This document shows, piece by piece, positions 24,765-34,641 of a stretch of DNA of 47,858 nt. Position 1 is the first letter of the stretch. The number at the start of each line of letters is the position of its first letter. The DNA lies in NCBI GenBank assembly GCA_964479665.1, contig CAYZNN010000026.1:1-47858 (forward strand), given 5' to 3'. Source of the DNA: UBA2287 sp964479665 (GTDB lineage: Bacteria; Bacteroidota; Bacteroidia; Bacteroidales; Tenuifilaceae). The translations under genes were made by a program, and so were the position numbers. The notes below the pieces were generated by a model that did not search any database, had not been told where the DNA came from, and was given only the letters and a program-made list of their open reading frames with translations.

Positions 24765-26915
24765 ATGAAACGATTCTTTTTAATATTTACCCTTGCAGCA
24801 ATTCTGTTTCAGCCAGTATATAGTCAGTTAAAAGACTTTACTATTGAGCAGGCAGTTTTAGGTCAGTTTCGCGATTTTGCTCCCAAAACGCTACTGGGAT
24901 TTCAGTGGCGTCCAGCTACCAATTACTATACTTATGTCGAGTCTGATCGGTTAGTAGAGGTAAATGCTGAGACCCTTGATACAAATAACAGTTTGCTAAA
25001 ACTCGACGAAATAAATTTATCTCTTAAAAACAGTGGACTTAGAGAAATAAGAAGCCTAGCAACGCTTAGCTGGATTGATAATGGTACATTAGCTATAAAC
25101 GGAGCGAATTATTACGCAGAGTTTTCAATTAATAGCAAAACCATTTCAAAATCAATAGTTTTCGATGAGGGAGCTGTAAACTTCGATATCTCCCCCAATA
25201 GGGTTTCCATGGCTTATACTATTGCTAACAATTTGGTTGTTAAACAATCCGATGGTACTACAATTCAGGTAACCAACGATTTGAGTAGAGCAATTGTAAA
25301 TGGTCAAAGCGTTCATAGAAATGAATTTGGAATAAGTAAAGGTACTTTTTGGTCGCCATCAGGCGAAATGCTAGCCTATTACCGAATGGATGAATCGATG
25401 GTTACTGATTATCCAATGGTTGATATAAACGCACGAATAGCTGAGGTTAAACCCATTAAATATCCAATGGCAGGTATGCAAAGTCATGTGGTTACCCTTG
25501 GTATTTTCAATTTGAAAACGCAAACTACTACATGGATACACACAGGCGAACCCGCCGAGCAGTACCTTACCAATATTGCCTGGAGTACCAACGAGAAGTG
25601 CATATACATTGCGATTGTTAATAGAGATCAAAATCGTATGTGGCTCAATGAGTACGATGTGGCTACCGGAAATTTTATTAAAACCCTGTTTGAGGAATCG
25701 AACGAGAGGTACGTGGAACCGATGGAGCCAATGGTATTTATGAAAAGTAAACCCAATCAGTTTGTTTGGCAAAGCCGTTGCGATGGTTTTAACCAGCTAT
25801 ACCTTTACAATATTAATGGCTCGCTGATAAAGAAACTTACAAACGAAAGGTTCGATGTAACTCAATTTTTAGGTTTCGATGGCAAGGAGCAGTTTGTTTA
25901 CTATTTAGCTGCAACCGAAATGGCATTAGAGAGGCAATTGTATAGAGTAAACATTCAAAACGGTAAAACCGAACGTTTAACTCAACAAGGAGGGTATCAT
26001 CGTGCCATCATAAATTTTGAAAAAGGTTTAATAGCTGACTTCTGGTCGAGTTTGCAAGTGCCCAACCAAATTGATATTATTCGAACTAATGGAAAATTGT
26101 TGCGCACATTGTTAGTTGCCAAAAATCCTTACGAAGGTTATAGCATGGGAACCATGGAAATGGTTAAACTTACCGCCAACGATGGTAAAACCCAGCTGAA
26201 TGGTAGAATGATTTTGCCTGCAAACTTCAATTCCAATATTAAATACCCTGTAATTATTTATGTGTATGGCGGACCGCATAACCAACTCGTATCAAACTCG
26301 TTGTTGGGAGGCGCTCGGCTTTGGGAGTACTACATGGGTCAGAAAGGTTATATACTGTTTACACTCGATAATAGAGGAACAGCAAACCGGGGCTTCGAAT
26401 TTGAAAGTGAAATCCATCGACAATTGGGTGTTCTCGAGGTGGCTGATCAGATGGTTGGTGCTAATTACCTTAGACAATTACCTTATGTTGATTCGAACCG
26501 AATTGGAGTGCATGGCTGGAGTTACGGAGGATTTATGGCCATTTCCCTCATGTTGAAATCAGACAACGCATTTAAGGTAGGAGTAGCAGGGGGACCAGTA
26601 ATCGATTGGAGCCTTTATGAAATAATGTATGGTGAAAGATACATGGACACCCCCGAAGAGAATGCCGAAGGTTACAGACAGTCGAACCTAGCAAACTACT
26701 TACAAGATCTTCAGGGCAAACTTCTACTAATCCATGGCGATATTGACCCTGTGGTTGTTCCTCAGCATAGTTTAAAATTCATTCACGAATGTGTTAAACA
26801 GGGTATTCAGGTCGACTTTTTTGTTTACCCTACCCACGAGCACAATGTAAGGGGGAGAGATAGGGTGCACCTAATGGAAAAGGTAACCCAATATTTTGAT
26901 AATTTCTTGAAATAG
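24765..26915 (+). CDS. S9 family prolyl peptidase, DPP IV-like
   Basis: A signal peptide (residues 1-20) puts the enzyme in the periplasm. An eight-bladed propeller-like N-terminal domain (about 60-450) precedes an alpha/beta-hydrolase domain. The nucleophile is Ser586 in GWSYGG, the acid is Asp661 in GDIDPVV, and the histidine is in THEHN (His691 or His693). The 716-residue length fits bacterial DPP IV. These enzymes cut X-Pro dipeptides from peptides, which suits a proteolytic lifestyle. The MATE exporter gene begins 8 bases after its stop. Confidence 0.94.
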   Translation: MKRFFLIFTLAAILFQPVYSQLKDFTIEQAVLGQFRDFAPKTLLGFQWRPATNYYTYVESDRLVEVNAETLDTNNSLLKLDEINLSLKNSGLREIRSLATLSWIDNGTLAINGANYYAEFSINSKTISKSIVFDEGAVNFDISPNRVSMAYTIANNLVVKQSDGTTIQVTNDLSRAIVNGQSVHRNEFGISKGTFWSPSGEMLAYYRMDESMVTDYPMVDINARIAEVKPIKYPMAGMQSHVVTLGIFNLKTQTTTWIHTGEPAEQYLTNIAWSTNEKCIYIAIVNRDQNRMWLNEYDVATGNFIKTLFEESNERYVEPMEPMVFMKSKPNQFVWQSRCDGFNQLYLYNINGSLIKKLTNERFDVTQFLGFDGKEQFVYYLAATEMALERQLYRVNIQNGKTERLTQQGGYHRAIINFEKGLIADFWSSLQVPNQIDIIRTNGKLLRTLLVAKNPYEGYSMGTMEMVKLTANDGKTQLNGRMILPANFNSNIKYPVIIYVYGGPHNQLVSNSLLGGARLWEYYMGQKGYILFTLDNRGTANRGFEFESEIHRQLGVLEVADQMVGANYLRQLPYVDSNRIGVHGWSYGGFMAISLMLKSDNAFKVGVAGGPVIDWSLYEIMYGERYMDTPEENAEGYRQSNLANYLQDLQGKLLLIHGDIDPVVVPQHSLKFIHECVKQGIQVDFFVYPTHEHNVRGRDRVHLMEKVTQYFDNFLK

Positions 26916-26922
26916 CTTAGCA

Positions 26923-28254
26923 TTGAGCACTTCTGTTTCGTATCGCAGGGTATGGAAAATTGCTTACCCCATTATTATTGGTAGCGTTGCACAAAACATT
27001 GTAAATGTAACCGATACTGCTTTCCTTGGCCAATTGGGCGAGGTTGCACTTGGAGCAGGTGCCATTGGTGGTTTGTTTTATCTTGCCATTGTAATGTTTG
27101 GGTGGGGTTTTGGAATTGGAACCCAAATTGTGGTTGCGCGTCGGTTTGGAGAGGGAGCGCAAAGGCCAATTGGTAGAGTAATTCAGCACGGTTACCTTTT
27201 TTTAGTTGTATTGGGAATCGCTCTGTTTTTACTTTATCAAAGTTTTGGCCCAAATTTATTAAGCAGGCTCATTTCTTCAATTGCTGTTCTCGATTCGAGT
27301 TTAGATTTTTTAAGTTTTCGGATTTGGGGAATTTTCTTTGCGCATACAAACTTCGTTTTCAACTCATTTTTTGTAGGGATTGGTCGAACTCGCGTAATTT
27401 CATTAGCCACAGTGGTAATGGTTTTGGTAAATGTTGTGCTCGATTACACGCTTATATTTGGCCATTTTGGTTTTAGCGCAATGGGGGTTGAGGGGGCTGC
27501 TCTAGCTTCGGTAATTGCGGAGGCTGCATCGGTTTTAACATTTTTTGTTTTCACATTAAGTCGGACAAGTTTATTGAAATTTGGTGTTTTTTCCCGCAAT
27601 GTATTTAGTTTAAGTCTTTTAACGCGACTTTTAAAAGTCTCGGTTCCAACCATGTTTCAGTCTTTCTTTTCATTCTCAGTTTGGTTCGTTTTCTTTATTA
27701 TAATTGAGAAAATGGGCGAAACTGCTCTAGCTGTTTCAAATGTGGTCCGATCCATATATGTAGTGCTGCTTGTGCCCATTATGGGTTTCTCATCGGCAAC
27801 CAATAGTTTGGTTAGTTTTACCATTGGTCAGGGCCGAGCCAACGAAGTATTGGGCTTAGCAATGAAAATTGTTGTTCTTAATGTTTTGGTTGTTGCTTCT
27901 CTAGCACTAATTGGTGCAATTATACCCGAAACTCTTCTTTCGCTCTATTTAAAGGATGATTTACTTATCTCAATGGGTGTTCCAATTTTATATATAGTTT
28001 CCTTTGCTTCGGTTTTTTTAGCAGCCGGGAGTATCCTCTTTTATAGTGTTTCGGGAACAGGTAAAACCAATGTTTCGTTACTTATTGAAACTATTGTTCT
28101 TGCCACATATCTTCTCATTACAGCAATATTAGTACTTTGGTTTGAAGCATCCCTTGTTTGGGTTTGGAGTGTAGAAATTTTATATGGAGTACTGCTTAGC
28201 CTGGTTTCCTTTATTTATTTAAAGTCGGGAAAGTGGAAGGGGCGTGATGTGTAA
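26923..28254 (+). CDS. MATE-family efflux transporter
   Basis: The 443-residue protein has twelve membrane segments and typical MATE sequence (WKIAYPIIIGSVAQNIVNVTDTAFLGQLG; GFGIGTQIVVARRFGEG). It exports cationic compounds using Na+ or H+. The start is a TTG at 26923, since no ATG is in frame near the conserved N-terminus, and the short gap to the peptidase stop suggests coupled translation. Its stop is one base from the convergent TPR gene's stop, with no terminator hairpin visible between. Confidence 0.92.
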   Translation: MSTSVSYRRVWKIAYPIIIGSVAQNIVNVTDTAFLGQLGEVALGAGAIGGLFYLAIVMFGWGFGIGTQIVVARRFGEGAQRPIGRVIQHGYLFLVVLGIALFLLYQSFGPNLLSRLISSIAVLDSSLDFLSFRIWGIFFAHTNFVFNSFFVGIGRTRVISLATVVMVLVNVVLDYTLIFGHFGFSAMGVEGAALASVIAEAASVLTFFVFTLSRTSLLKFGVFSRNVFSLSLLTRLLKVSVPTMFQSFFSFSVWFVFFIIIEKMGETALAVSNVVRSIYVVLLVPIMGFSSATNSLVSFTIGQGRANEVLGLAMKIVVLNVLVVASLALIGAIIPETLLSLYLKDDLLISMGVPILYIVSFASVFLAAGSILFYSVSGTGKTNVSLLIETIVLATYLLITAILVLWFEASLVWVWSVEILYGVLLSLVSFIYLKSGKWKGRDV

Positions 28255-28255
28255 C

Positions 28256-30175
28256 TTACTGACAGTATTTACTTATTATTGTATAAGCATTTTTTAAACC
28301 CAATTCCCCAGCTTTGCTTAAATTGGTGCAACCTTCGTTGGGTTTGTTTAGCATTATAAGTGTGTAGCCTTTGTTTAAAAAGGCTTCAGGCATTTGTGAA
28401 TATGCTATGCATTTATCGAAATATTCGATTGCTGTACTATAATCGCCGGTTAATGTTAAAATAACTCCAATATTATAGTTTACATGAACCCATTGTGGGT
28501 ACTTATCTGATAGCTGGTTTAAAATTAGCAAGGGTTCCTCAACCGAAACCCGATTTAAAGTTGGTTTTGAATTTTGCCTAGTTTGCAGCTGATTGTTATG
28601 AATATCAACATTGAATGGCTTAATTTCTTGTTCAAAGTTTGCTATGAATGCAGCCATTTCAGTTATTTCGGTAGCCAAATTGAATAAAAGAATAGGGTTA
28701 TTGGGATACTCAACAAGGAGCTGGTTAATGGCATTAATGGTTTCGGAGTAACGTTGCTTTAACCCTCTGTTCTGAATTTCGATCAGCTTTTTAGTAAATT
28801 GTGAAATTTTATCCGATATGGTTAGCGCCTCAATAGGGGTATTAGTTGAAAGAGAAAAGTTAAACGGAGAATTTTCAGCATTTATTGAATCGAGCAGTTG
28901 AAAACTTGTTGTGATCTCCGTTTTCTTTATTCCCGCTATTACTTTAAACATGGGGAGAAATTCCGTTGTATTTATTACTACCATATCTTGGGCAGGAGAA
29001 TCGAAATCGCTTTGAAACGAAACCAATTGTCTAAAATGCTCAGAAGTGTCGGCCCATCGGTTATGTGCTGTATTATGCTTGTTAGCTAGCTCAACGGCTT
29101 TATTGTAGTCGCGTTCAGAATTTGTTTTATTTCCTAACTTGAGATTTACTTGGGCTCGAACTAAATAGGCACGAGTAAATTCAGGAAGAATCTCGAGAGC
29201 TCTGTTCAGATCGTTGAGTGAGCATACAAACCTATTCATTTCTAGAGCCAATACGGCTTTATTATAAAAAACAAGTATGTTGTTTGGATTCAATTCATTC
29301 GATTTCGAAAAATCTGCAAAAGCGTCTGACTGTTTGCCCCTTTTCCAATGCAACAAAGCTCTGTTAAAGTAACCTAAGGCACTGTTCGGATTAAGAAATA
29401 GTGACCTGTTTAGGTCTGCAATAGCAATGCTATCATTCCCCAGAGATGAGTAGGTGAGAGCCCTGGCAAAAAAATTGACCGAAGAGTTGGGATCCAAATC
29501 AATAGCTGCGTTTAAATCGCTTAGAGCCTCAGAAAACATTTTCTTTTCAAAATAAAGCCGGCCTCTTCGGCTAAAGGCCTCCGTTTGCGAGGGTCGCAGT
29601 AGAATTGCCTGTGAGTAGCTTCCTATTGATTTAATTGTATCGCCTAAAAAAAGGAGCGCAGTGCCTCTGTGGGTCCAAGCATCTGCATTTTTAGGTTCAA
29701 TTGAAATTACCTTGTTAAAATCTGATAGCGCATTTTTAAATTGCTGCGCAATTAAATAGCTGATTCCCCTGTTAAGTAGGGCCTCTGTTGAATTAGGTCG
29801 TAAATCGAGTGCAAAATTATAGTCACTAATCGATTTGTTAATTGCCCCCAATTGGCCATGCGCTGAACCGCGATGGAGGTACGCATAGGTATAAACGGGA
29901 TTGAGCCCTATAGCCCTGTCGAAATCGGATATTGCACCCCGCAAATCGTTGAGTCCATATTTTGCTATCCCTCTTAGTAACCATACTTCGGCAATGGTGC
30001 TATCGGCAGCAATAAGTTGATTAATAGTTAGTATGGCTTCGGAGTTTTGATTTTTATTAAGAAATTGACGGGCCTGGTTGTAAAAATAGGCCTTATTCAG
30101 CTGTGCATTTAATTGGTTATTCAGCAGCGAAAATAAAGCAATTAAAAAAAAGGAAATACTATTTTTTAGAGGCAC
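28256..30175 (-). CDS. Exported TPR-repeat protein
   Basis: From a GTG at 30175 the 639-residue protein has a signal peptide (PLKNSISFFLIALFSLLNNQLNAQ) and about ten TPR units in its first 380 residues (repeated pattern AWxxRGxALxxLGDxxxAIxDFxxAIxLxP), then a region without clear repeats and one more TPR-like unit near the C-terminus. TPR proteins mediate complex assembly in the envelope. A TTG at 30223 is in frame but gives a poor signal peptide. The GTG start overlaps the last 17 bases of mtgA, so translation is probably coupled. Confidence 0.85.
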   Translation of the reverse strand: MPLKNSISFFLIALFSLLNNQLNAQLNKAYFYNQARQFLNKNQNSEAILTINQLIAADSTIAEVWLLRGIAKYGLNDLRGAISDFDRAIGLNPVYTYAYLHRGSAHGQLGAINKSISDYNFALDLRPNSTEALLNRGISYLIAQQFKNALSDFNKVISIEPKNADAWTHRGTALLFLGDTIKSIGSYSQAILLRPSQTEAFSRRGRLYFEKKMFSEALSDLNAAIDLDPNSSVNFFARALTYSSLGNDSIAIADLNRSLFLNPNSALGYFNRALLHWKRGKQSDAFADFSKSNELNPNNILVFYNKAVLALEMNRFVCSLNDLNRALEILPEFTRAYLVRAQVNLKLGNKTNSERDYNKAVELANKHNTAHNRWADTSEHFRQLVSFQSDFDSPAQDMVVINTTEFLPMFKVIAGIKKTEITTSFQLLDSINAENSPFNFSLSTNTPIEALTISDKISQFTKKLIEIQNRGLKQRYSETINAINQLLVEYPNNPILLFNLATEITEMAAFIANFEQEIKPFNVDIHNNQLQTRQNSKPTLNRVSVEEPLLILNQLSDKYPQWVHVNYNIGVILTLTGDYSTAIEYFDKCIAYSQMPEAFLNKGYTLIMLNKPNEGCTNLSKAGELGLKNAYTIISKYCQ

Positions 30176-30896
30176 TTCTAGCAGGTTGTTTGTTTTTTCT
30201 TTTGCTAAATTCAATAGAACCAATATTGCTCATATTTCCAAAAATTCGGTTCCGGTAGTTTTTAACGTAGGCCGAGGGTTTTTGGGGGTTCCGAACCAAT
30301 GGGTTTGGGAGCGTTGCTGCAATTAAAGCTGCTTGGCTTTTCGTTATTTTGTTTGCAGAACTTTTGAAATGTATTTTTGCTGCGCTATCGCACCCGTAAA
30401 TTGCAATGCCCATTTCGGCAACATTTAGATATACTTCCATTATTCGTTCCTTCGACCAAAATGCTTCAATAATAATTGTAAAAAATGCTTCCAGTGCCTT
30501 ACGGGTCCAGCTTCGCTTTGGCCAAAGAAATACATTTTTTGCAGTTTGCATCGATATGGTGCTGGCACCACGAGTTCGAGAGCTCGTTTTATTGTTTTCT
30601 TTTGCCTTTTTTATCGACTCGAAATCGAAACCCCAATGACTCATGAAGAGGTTATCCTCGGCAGCAACTACTGCCTGTACCATGAATGGAGAAATGCTAT
30701 TGATGCAAACCCAATTGTTTTTAGGTGGAATATATTGGGTTTTAGGGTGGATGAAATATCGCTGCACCATGAGCCAGGTAGGGCTAGGATTAACCCAATT
30801 ATATGCTAAGGTAATAATTATAATGGCTAATGCAGCCGAAATGGCAGCGTAACCAAATCCCCAAAGTAGCCTGTTGCTGTAAACCGATCGTTTCAT
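30159..30896 (-). CDS. mtgA: Monofunctional peptidoglycan glycosyltransferase
   Basis: MtgA polymerises lipid II into glycan strands. The 245-residue protein has one N-terminal membrane anchor (about 13-33) and the GT51 domain. The catalytic-glutamate motif AAEDNLFMSHWGFD, GASTISMQTAKN, WSKERIMEVYLNVAEMG and the AALIAATLPNP segment are all present. There is no transpeptidase domain and the length is usual for MtgA. The tail is very basic (RKNKQPARSASKK), and its codons overlap the start of the TPR gene. Confidence 0.95.
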   Translation of the reverse strand: MKRSVYSNRLLWGFGYAAISAALAIIIITLAYNWVNPSPTWLMVQRYFIHPKTQYIPPKNNWVCINSISPFMVQAVVAAEDNLFMSHWGFDFESIKKAKENNKTSSRTRGASTISMQTAKNVFLWPKRSWTRKALEAFFTIIIEAFWSKERIMEVYLNVAEMGIAIYGCDSAAKIHFKSSANKITKSQAALIAATLPNPLVRNPQKPSAYVKNYRNRIFGNMSNIGSIEFSKRKNKQPARSASKK

Positions 30897-30910
30897 GCGA
30901 GTTCAAAGAT

Positions 30911-30934
30911 AAAAAAAGCGGACACTGGGTCCGC
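30911..30934 (-). terminator. Rho-independent terminator of the PLP-enzyme gene
   Basis: On the minus strand GCGGAC and GTCCGC close a five-base loop and are followed by a run of seven Ts. It lies 24 bases after the PLP-enzyme stop and 15 bases before the mtgA start, so the two minus-strand genes are separately transcribed. Confidence 0.88.
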
Positions 30935-30957
30935 CTATATTTATGTTAAAAAGTTTA

Positions 30958-32139
30958 CTACACTTTTTCCAAGGCATGATCGAGATCGGCAATAATGTCC
31001 TCAACATCCTCAATACCCACTGCATAACGAACTAATCCATCAGTTATTTTAGCTTTTTCGCGTGCCTCTTTATTCATTTTTGAGTGTGTCATGGATGCGG
31101 GGTGTTGAATTAAACTTTCTACTCCGCCAAGCGAAACTGCTAAAAGTGAAAGATGTACATTATTCATTAGAGTTTCTCCTGCTGTAAATCCCCCTTTAAG
31201 TTCGAAACTTATCATAGAACCAGGGCCTCCCATTTGCTTTTGAGCCAAGGCATATTGTGGGTGCGATTTTAGGCCTGGATACTTAACCCAAGCTACTTTA
31301 GGGTGTTTCTCGAGGTATTCGGCAACCTTCATGGCGTTTTGTTGTGCTCTTTCAACTCGAAGTGCAAGGGTTTTTATACCCCTTAACACCATGTATGCTT
31401 GGTGGGGGTCCATATTACAACCCATACTTACCATGGTAGAGCGGAGTTTTTTGTAAAGTTCTTCGGTGCGGGTAACTATCATTCCGGCAACAATGTCGGC
31501 ATGCCCATTAAGAAACTTGGTCATACTATGAAAAACCACATCAACACCCATTTCAATGGGGCGTTGCAAGTAGGGACTTGCAAAAGTATTGTCGACCACC
31601 AGAATCAGATTGTGTTCCCTTGCAATGGCAACACAGGCTTCAATATCGGTAAGTTCCATTGTTGGGTTAGTGGGCGTTTCAATATAAAGCATTTTGGTAT
31701 TTGGCCTTAAGGCTTTCTTTATTTCATCGGTGCTTGAAGTTGAAATATAGGTTGATTGAACACCGAAACGGGCAAAGTATGTCTCCATAATTACCCGCGA
31801 GGGGCCATAAACGGCATCGGTACTAACAATATGATCGCCTTGAGCCAGTAGTCCTATGTAAATGGTTGAAACGGCTCCCATTCCCGATGCTGTGGCAATT
31901 CCGCCAAAACCTCCTTCGAGAATTGCAACCTGCTCTTCAAGAGCATTTATTGTAGGGTTTCCAATTCTAGTATAAATATACCCGTCGCTTTCTCCAGCAA
32001 AACATTTGGCTCCTTCGTGAGCACTTTCGAATGCAAAAGTTGAGGTTTGGTATATGGGAACAGTCGCACTTCCAAATTTGTCCTTTATATTCCCGGCATG
32101 AATTAATTTGGAGTTGAACCCCATTTTTTTACTATCCAT
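30958..32139 (-). CDS. Cys/Met-metabolism PLP enzyme (cystathionine gamma-synthase/lyase or methionine gamma-lyase)
   Basis: This 393-residue enzyme belongs to the trans-sulfuration PLP family. It has YTRIGNPT, ASGMGAVST, the PLP aspartate in VVDNTFASPYLQRP, and the Schiff-base Lys208 in SMTKFLNGH. Substrate choice among cystathionine synthesis, cystathionine cleavage and methionine gamma-elimination is not fixed. At the position of the Cys typical of classical methionine gamma-lyase (after YG) this protein has Pro113, so the methionine-lyase label is uncertain. Cleavage of sulfur amino acids would give H2S or methanethiol, a loose link to the sulfur module 20 kb away. It is a single gene between a TACCTTTG promoter and a terminator. 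Confidence 0.9.
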   Translation of the reverse strand: MDSKKMGFNSKLIHAGNIKDKFGSATVPIYQTSTFAFESAHEGAKCFAGESDGYIYTRIGNPTINALEEQVAILEGGFGGIATASGMGAVSTIYIGLLAQGDHIVSTDAVYGPSRVIMETYFARFGVQSTYISTSSTDEIKKALRPNTKMLYIETPTNPTMELTDIEACVAIAREHNLILVVDNTFASPYLQRPIEMGVDVVFHSMTKFLNGHADIVAGMIVTRTEELYKKLRSTMVSMGCNMDPHQAYMVLRGIKTLALRVERAQQNAMKVAEYLEKHPKVAWVKYPGLKSHPQYALAQKQMGGPGSMISFELKGGFTAGETLMNNVHLSLLAVSLGGVESLIQHPASMTHSKMNKEAREKAKITDGLVRYAVGIEDVEDIIADLDHALEKV

Positions 32140-32166
32140 TGATTCGATTTTTAGAAATTAGGATTG

Positions 32167-32174
32167 CAAAGGTA
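32167..32174 (-). promoter_or_regulatory. -7 element for the PLP-enzyme gene
   Basis: TACCTTTG on the minus strand fits TAnnTTTG and lies 28-35 bases upstream of the ATG at 32139. No well-spaced -33 element was found. Confidence 0.5.
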
Positions 32175-32300
32175 TTAATATTAACTAACAACTTCATTTT
32201 TTGGTTTGTCAAAAAAAAGGTGCTTGATGTTTTGTAAAACAATCAAATGATTTATTGGGTTGGAGCACATTCTTTTTATAGTAATTAAACCCTTTTTGCT

Positions 32301-32308
32301 TATCTTTG
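32301..32308 (+). promoter_or_regulatory. -7 element of the mrp operon
   Basis: TATCTTTG fits TAnnTTTG. Transcription would begin near 32313-32316, only a few bases before the GTG at 32318, which implies a nearly leaderless mRNA or use of the later GTG at 32339. A TTG in frame at 32306 lies inside the element and cannot be the start. Confidence 0.55.
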
Positions 32309-32317
32309 TTTGATTTC

Positions 32318-34639
32318 GTGTTAATACATTATTTAAAGGTGCTTTACATAATTTTTGCTGGACTGTTCATTGCGGCTATAGCTGCATTTATTCATAGAAT
32401 CGACTCAAAAAGGGTAGGAATGTATTTAAGTGTTGTACCCCTTATTTTTTTTATTTGGGGTTCAACGCGGCTCAATACGGTAGTCGAGAACTCTTTTTTT
32501 ATCGATGTTTACCAATGGGTTAATTACATTGAACTTCCCATTACATTCTATGTCGATGGATTGAGCTTATTCTTTTTTCTACTCATATCGGGGGTTGGCT
32601 ACTTCATTTTCAATTATGCAAATAGCTATTTAAAAGGCGATCCGAACAAGGGAAAGTTCTTTGTTTACCTTTCGCTTTTTATGACAGCCATGTTAGGTGT
32701 AGTAACCTCGGGTAACCTACTTGTTCTTTTTATTTTTTGGGAGTTAACCAGCTTGTCATCGTATTTGCTAATAGGTTATTACCATAATGAAGAAAAGTCG
32801 CGAAAGTCGGCACTAATGGCTATGCTGGTTACCGTTTCAGGAGGTCTTTTTATGCTGGCAGGCATTTTACTGTTAGGAATTGAAGCAGGTACCTTCGATT
32901 TGCAAACACTCTTCAGTAACCCCAAACTTTTATTGCAGAGTTCCAACGCAAATGCTATTGCATTGCTAATTATTATAGGGGCAGCCACCAAGTCGGCCCA
33001 GTTCCCATTCCACTTTTGGTTACCCAATGCCATGGCAGCCCCTGCACCAGTTAGCGCCTATTTACATTCGACAACAATGGTAAAAGCTGGTGTTTTTTTA
33101 ATAGCCAGATTGTCGCCAGTGCTGAGCGAGGCTCCTATTTGGCAGCCCCTTCTGGTTCATATGGGTGCAATTACCATGTTACTTGGTGCATTAATGGCCC
33201 TTATGCATACCGATTTGAAAAAGATACTTGCCTATACAACCATAAGCGCGTTGGGTATAATGATACTCCTGCTTGGCATTGGTTCAACCGTATCGGTTCA
33301 GGCAGCTATGGTTTTTTTACTAGCCCACGCTTTGTATAAGGGAACCCTTTTTATGGTAACCGGAAATGTGGACCACGAAACCGGTAGCCGCGATGTTGCA
33401 TTGCTTTCGGGCTTAGGAAAGAAGATGCCCTATACTTTCTATGCCGCTGCTTTGGCTTCGCTTTCAATGGCAGGTGTTATTCCTTTTTTTGGGTTTGTTG
33501 CCAAAGAGATACTTTACCATGCAGCATTTCATTCTCCATTGGCAAGTGGTGTTCTTGGTGCTGCAACATTCGCTACAGGGGTTTTGTTTACAGCTTTAGC
33601 ATTCGAAATAGGTTACAAAATATTTAAAGGTCCCTTGGCTGAAACACCCAAGAAACCCCACGAGTCACCTTTTTCTATGGTACTTGGTCCTATTGTTCTT
33701 GCTACATTAGGGCTAATAGGCGGAATTTTTTCAGAACAGATTGCCCAGCCCCTTCTACATCATTCTTCAAATGTAATTCTAAAAGTGAATATGGTATTAC
33801 AATTGGGATTGTGGCATGGATTTACACTCATTTTTGTATTAAGCTTGCTAACGCTGCTTTTCGGTTTTTTTGTTTTTAAAGCTCGAAATTATTACCGATT
33901 GTTTGCTAATACATACTCGATCAGTAATTTATCAGGGCCAGAAAAAGTTTACGAAAGAAGCATTCCGGCTTTACTATCGCTGGCAAAAGTTCAAACAAAT
34001 TTCTTTCAATCGGGCCGCCTAAGAAATTATATGACTGTTATTGTCTTTTTCTTCCTAACCCTTTTCGGAATTGTTGTATTTACTGCAAAAGAGCCGTTCA
34101 ACTTTATTTCATTAAGCAATTCTATACCCATTAAGTGGATCGAAATAGTTTTTATTATTCTTATGATTGTTGCCATTTATAAAACTATTGTAACCGATTC
34201 GCGACTTGTAGCAATTGTTTCGTTGGGGATGGTGGGTTATGGGGTTGCCTCAATATTTTTATACTACGGGGGCCCCGATGTTGCCATGACCCAGTTTCTG
34301 ATTGAAACATTAACCATTGTTCTGTTTGTTCTTATTTTGAAAAAGCTTCCTAAATTCATAATGTTTGGGCCAGGGTTGAAGAGAAGGATTGCAATTCCTT
34401 CCATTCTTTTTGGTGGAACTATGACTCTCATTCTGCTCTGGGTAATTGCATTACCATTGGAATCGCCTCTAAAGGACTACTACGCCCAGAGCAGCTATTT
34501 ATTGGCAAAGGGCAAGAATGTTGTAAACGTTATTCTGGTTGATTTCAGAGGTCTCGATACATTGGGCGAAGTTTCTGTGTTGGGTATTGCTGCCCTGGGT
34601 ATATTCGCTTTATTAAAAGTTAAATTCTCAAAGAGGTAA
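32318..34639 (+). CDS. mrpA: Mrp-type Na+/H+ antiporter subunit A
   Basis: MrpA is the largest subunit of the cation/proton antiporter and is related to NuoL. The protein of about 773 residues has the antiporter core with FWELTSLSSYLLIGYY and ATKSAQFPFHFWLPNAMAAPAPVSAYLHSTTMVKAG. The C-terminal part holds the conserved MrpA extension, including YGGPDVAMTQFLIETL and VILVDFRGLDTLGE. The full length shows A is not split or fused to B. It heads a seven-gene operon with gaps of 2-18 bases that would exchange cytoplasmic Na+ for protons. The start is GTG 32318 or GTG 32339. Confidence 0.96.
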   Translation: MLIHYLKVLYIIFAGLFIAAIAAFIHRIDSKRVGMYLSVVPLIFFIWGSTRLNTVVENSFFIDVYQWVNYIELPITFYVDGLSLFFFLLISGVGYFIFNYANSYLKGDPNKGKFFVYLSLFMTAMLGVVTSGNLLVLFIFWELTSLSSYLLIGYYHNEEKSRKSALMAMLVTVSGGLFMLAGILLLGIEAGTFDLQTLFSNPKLLLQSSNANAIALLIIIGAATKSAQFPFHFWLPNAMAAPAPVSAYLHSTTMVKAGVFLIARLSPVLSEAPIWQPLLVHMGAITMLLGALMALMHTDLKKILAYTTISALGIMILLLGIGSTVSVQAAMVFLLAHALYKGTLFMVTGNVDHETGSRDVALLSGLGKKMPYTFYAAALASLSMAGVIPFFGFVAKEILYHAAFHSPLASGVLGAATFATGVLFTALAFEIGYKIFKGPLAETPKKPHESPFSMVLGPIVLATLGLIGGIFSEQIAQPLLHHSSNVILKVNMVLQLGLWHGFTLIFVLSLLTLLFGFFVFKARNYYRLFANTYSISNLSGPEKVYERSIPALLSLAKVQTNFFQSGRLRNYMTVIVFFFLTLFGIVVFTAKEPFNFISLSNSIPIKWIEIVFIILMIVAIYKTIVTDSRLVAIVSLGMVGYGVASIFLYYGGPDVAMTQFLIETLTIVLFVLILKKLPKFIMFGPGLKRRIAIPSILFGGTMTLILLWVIALPLESPLKDYYAQSSYLLAKGKNVVNVILVDFRGLDTLGEVSVLGIAALGIFALLKVKFSKR

Positions 34640-34641
34640 GT

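Noticed and set aside
30958..32139. Firm call of methionine gamma-lyase
   Set aside because: The active-site region lacks the cysteine typical of characterised methionine gamma-lyases (Pro113 instead), so only the broader trans-sulfuration family is supported.
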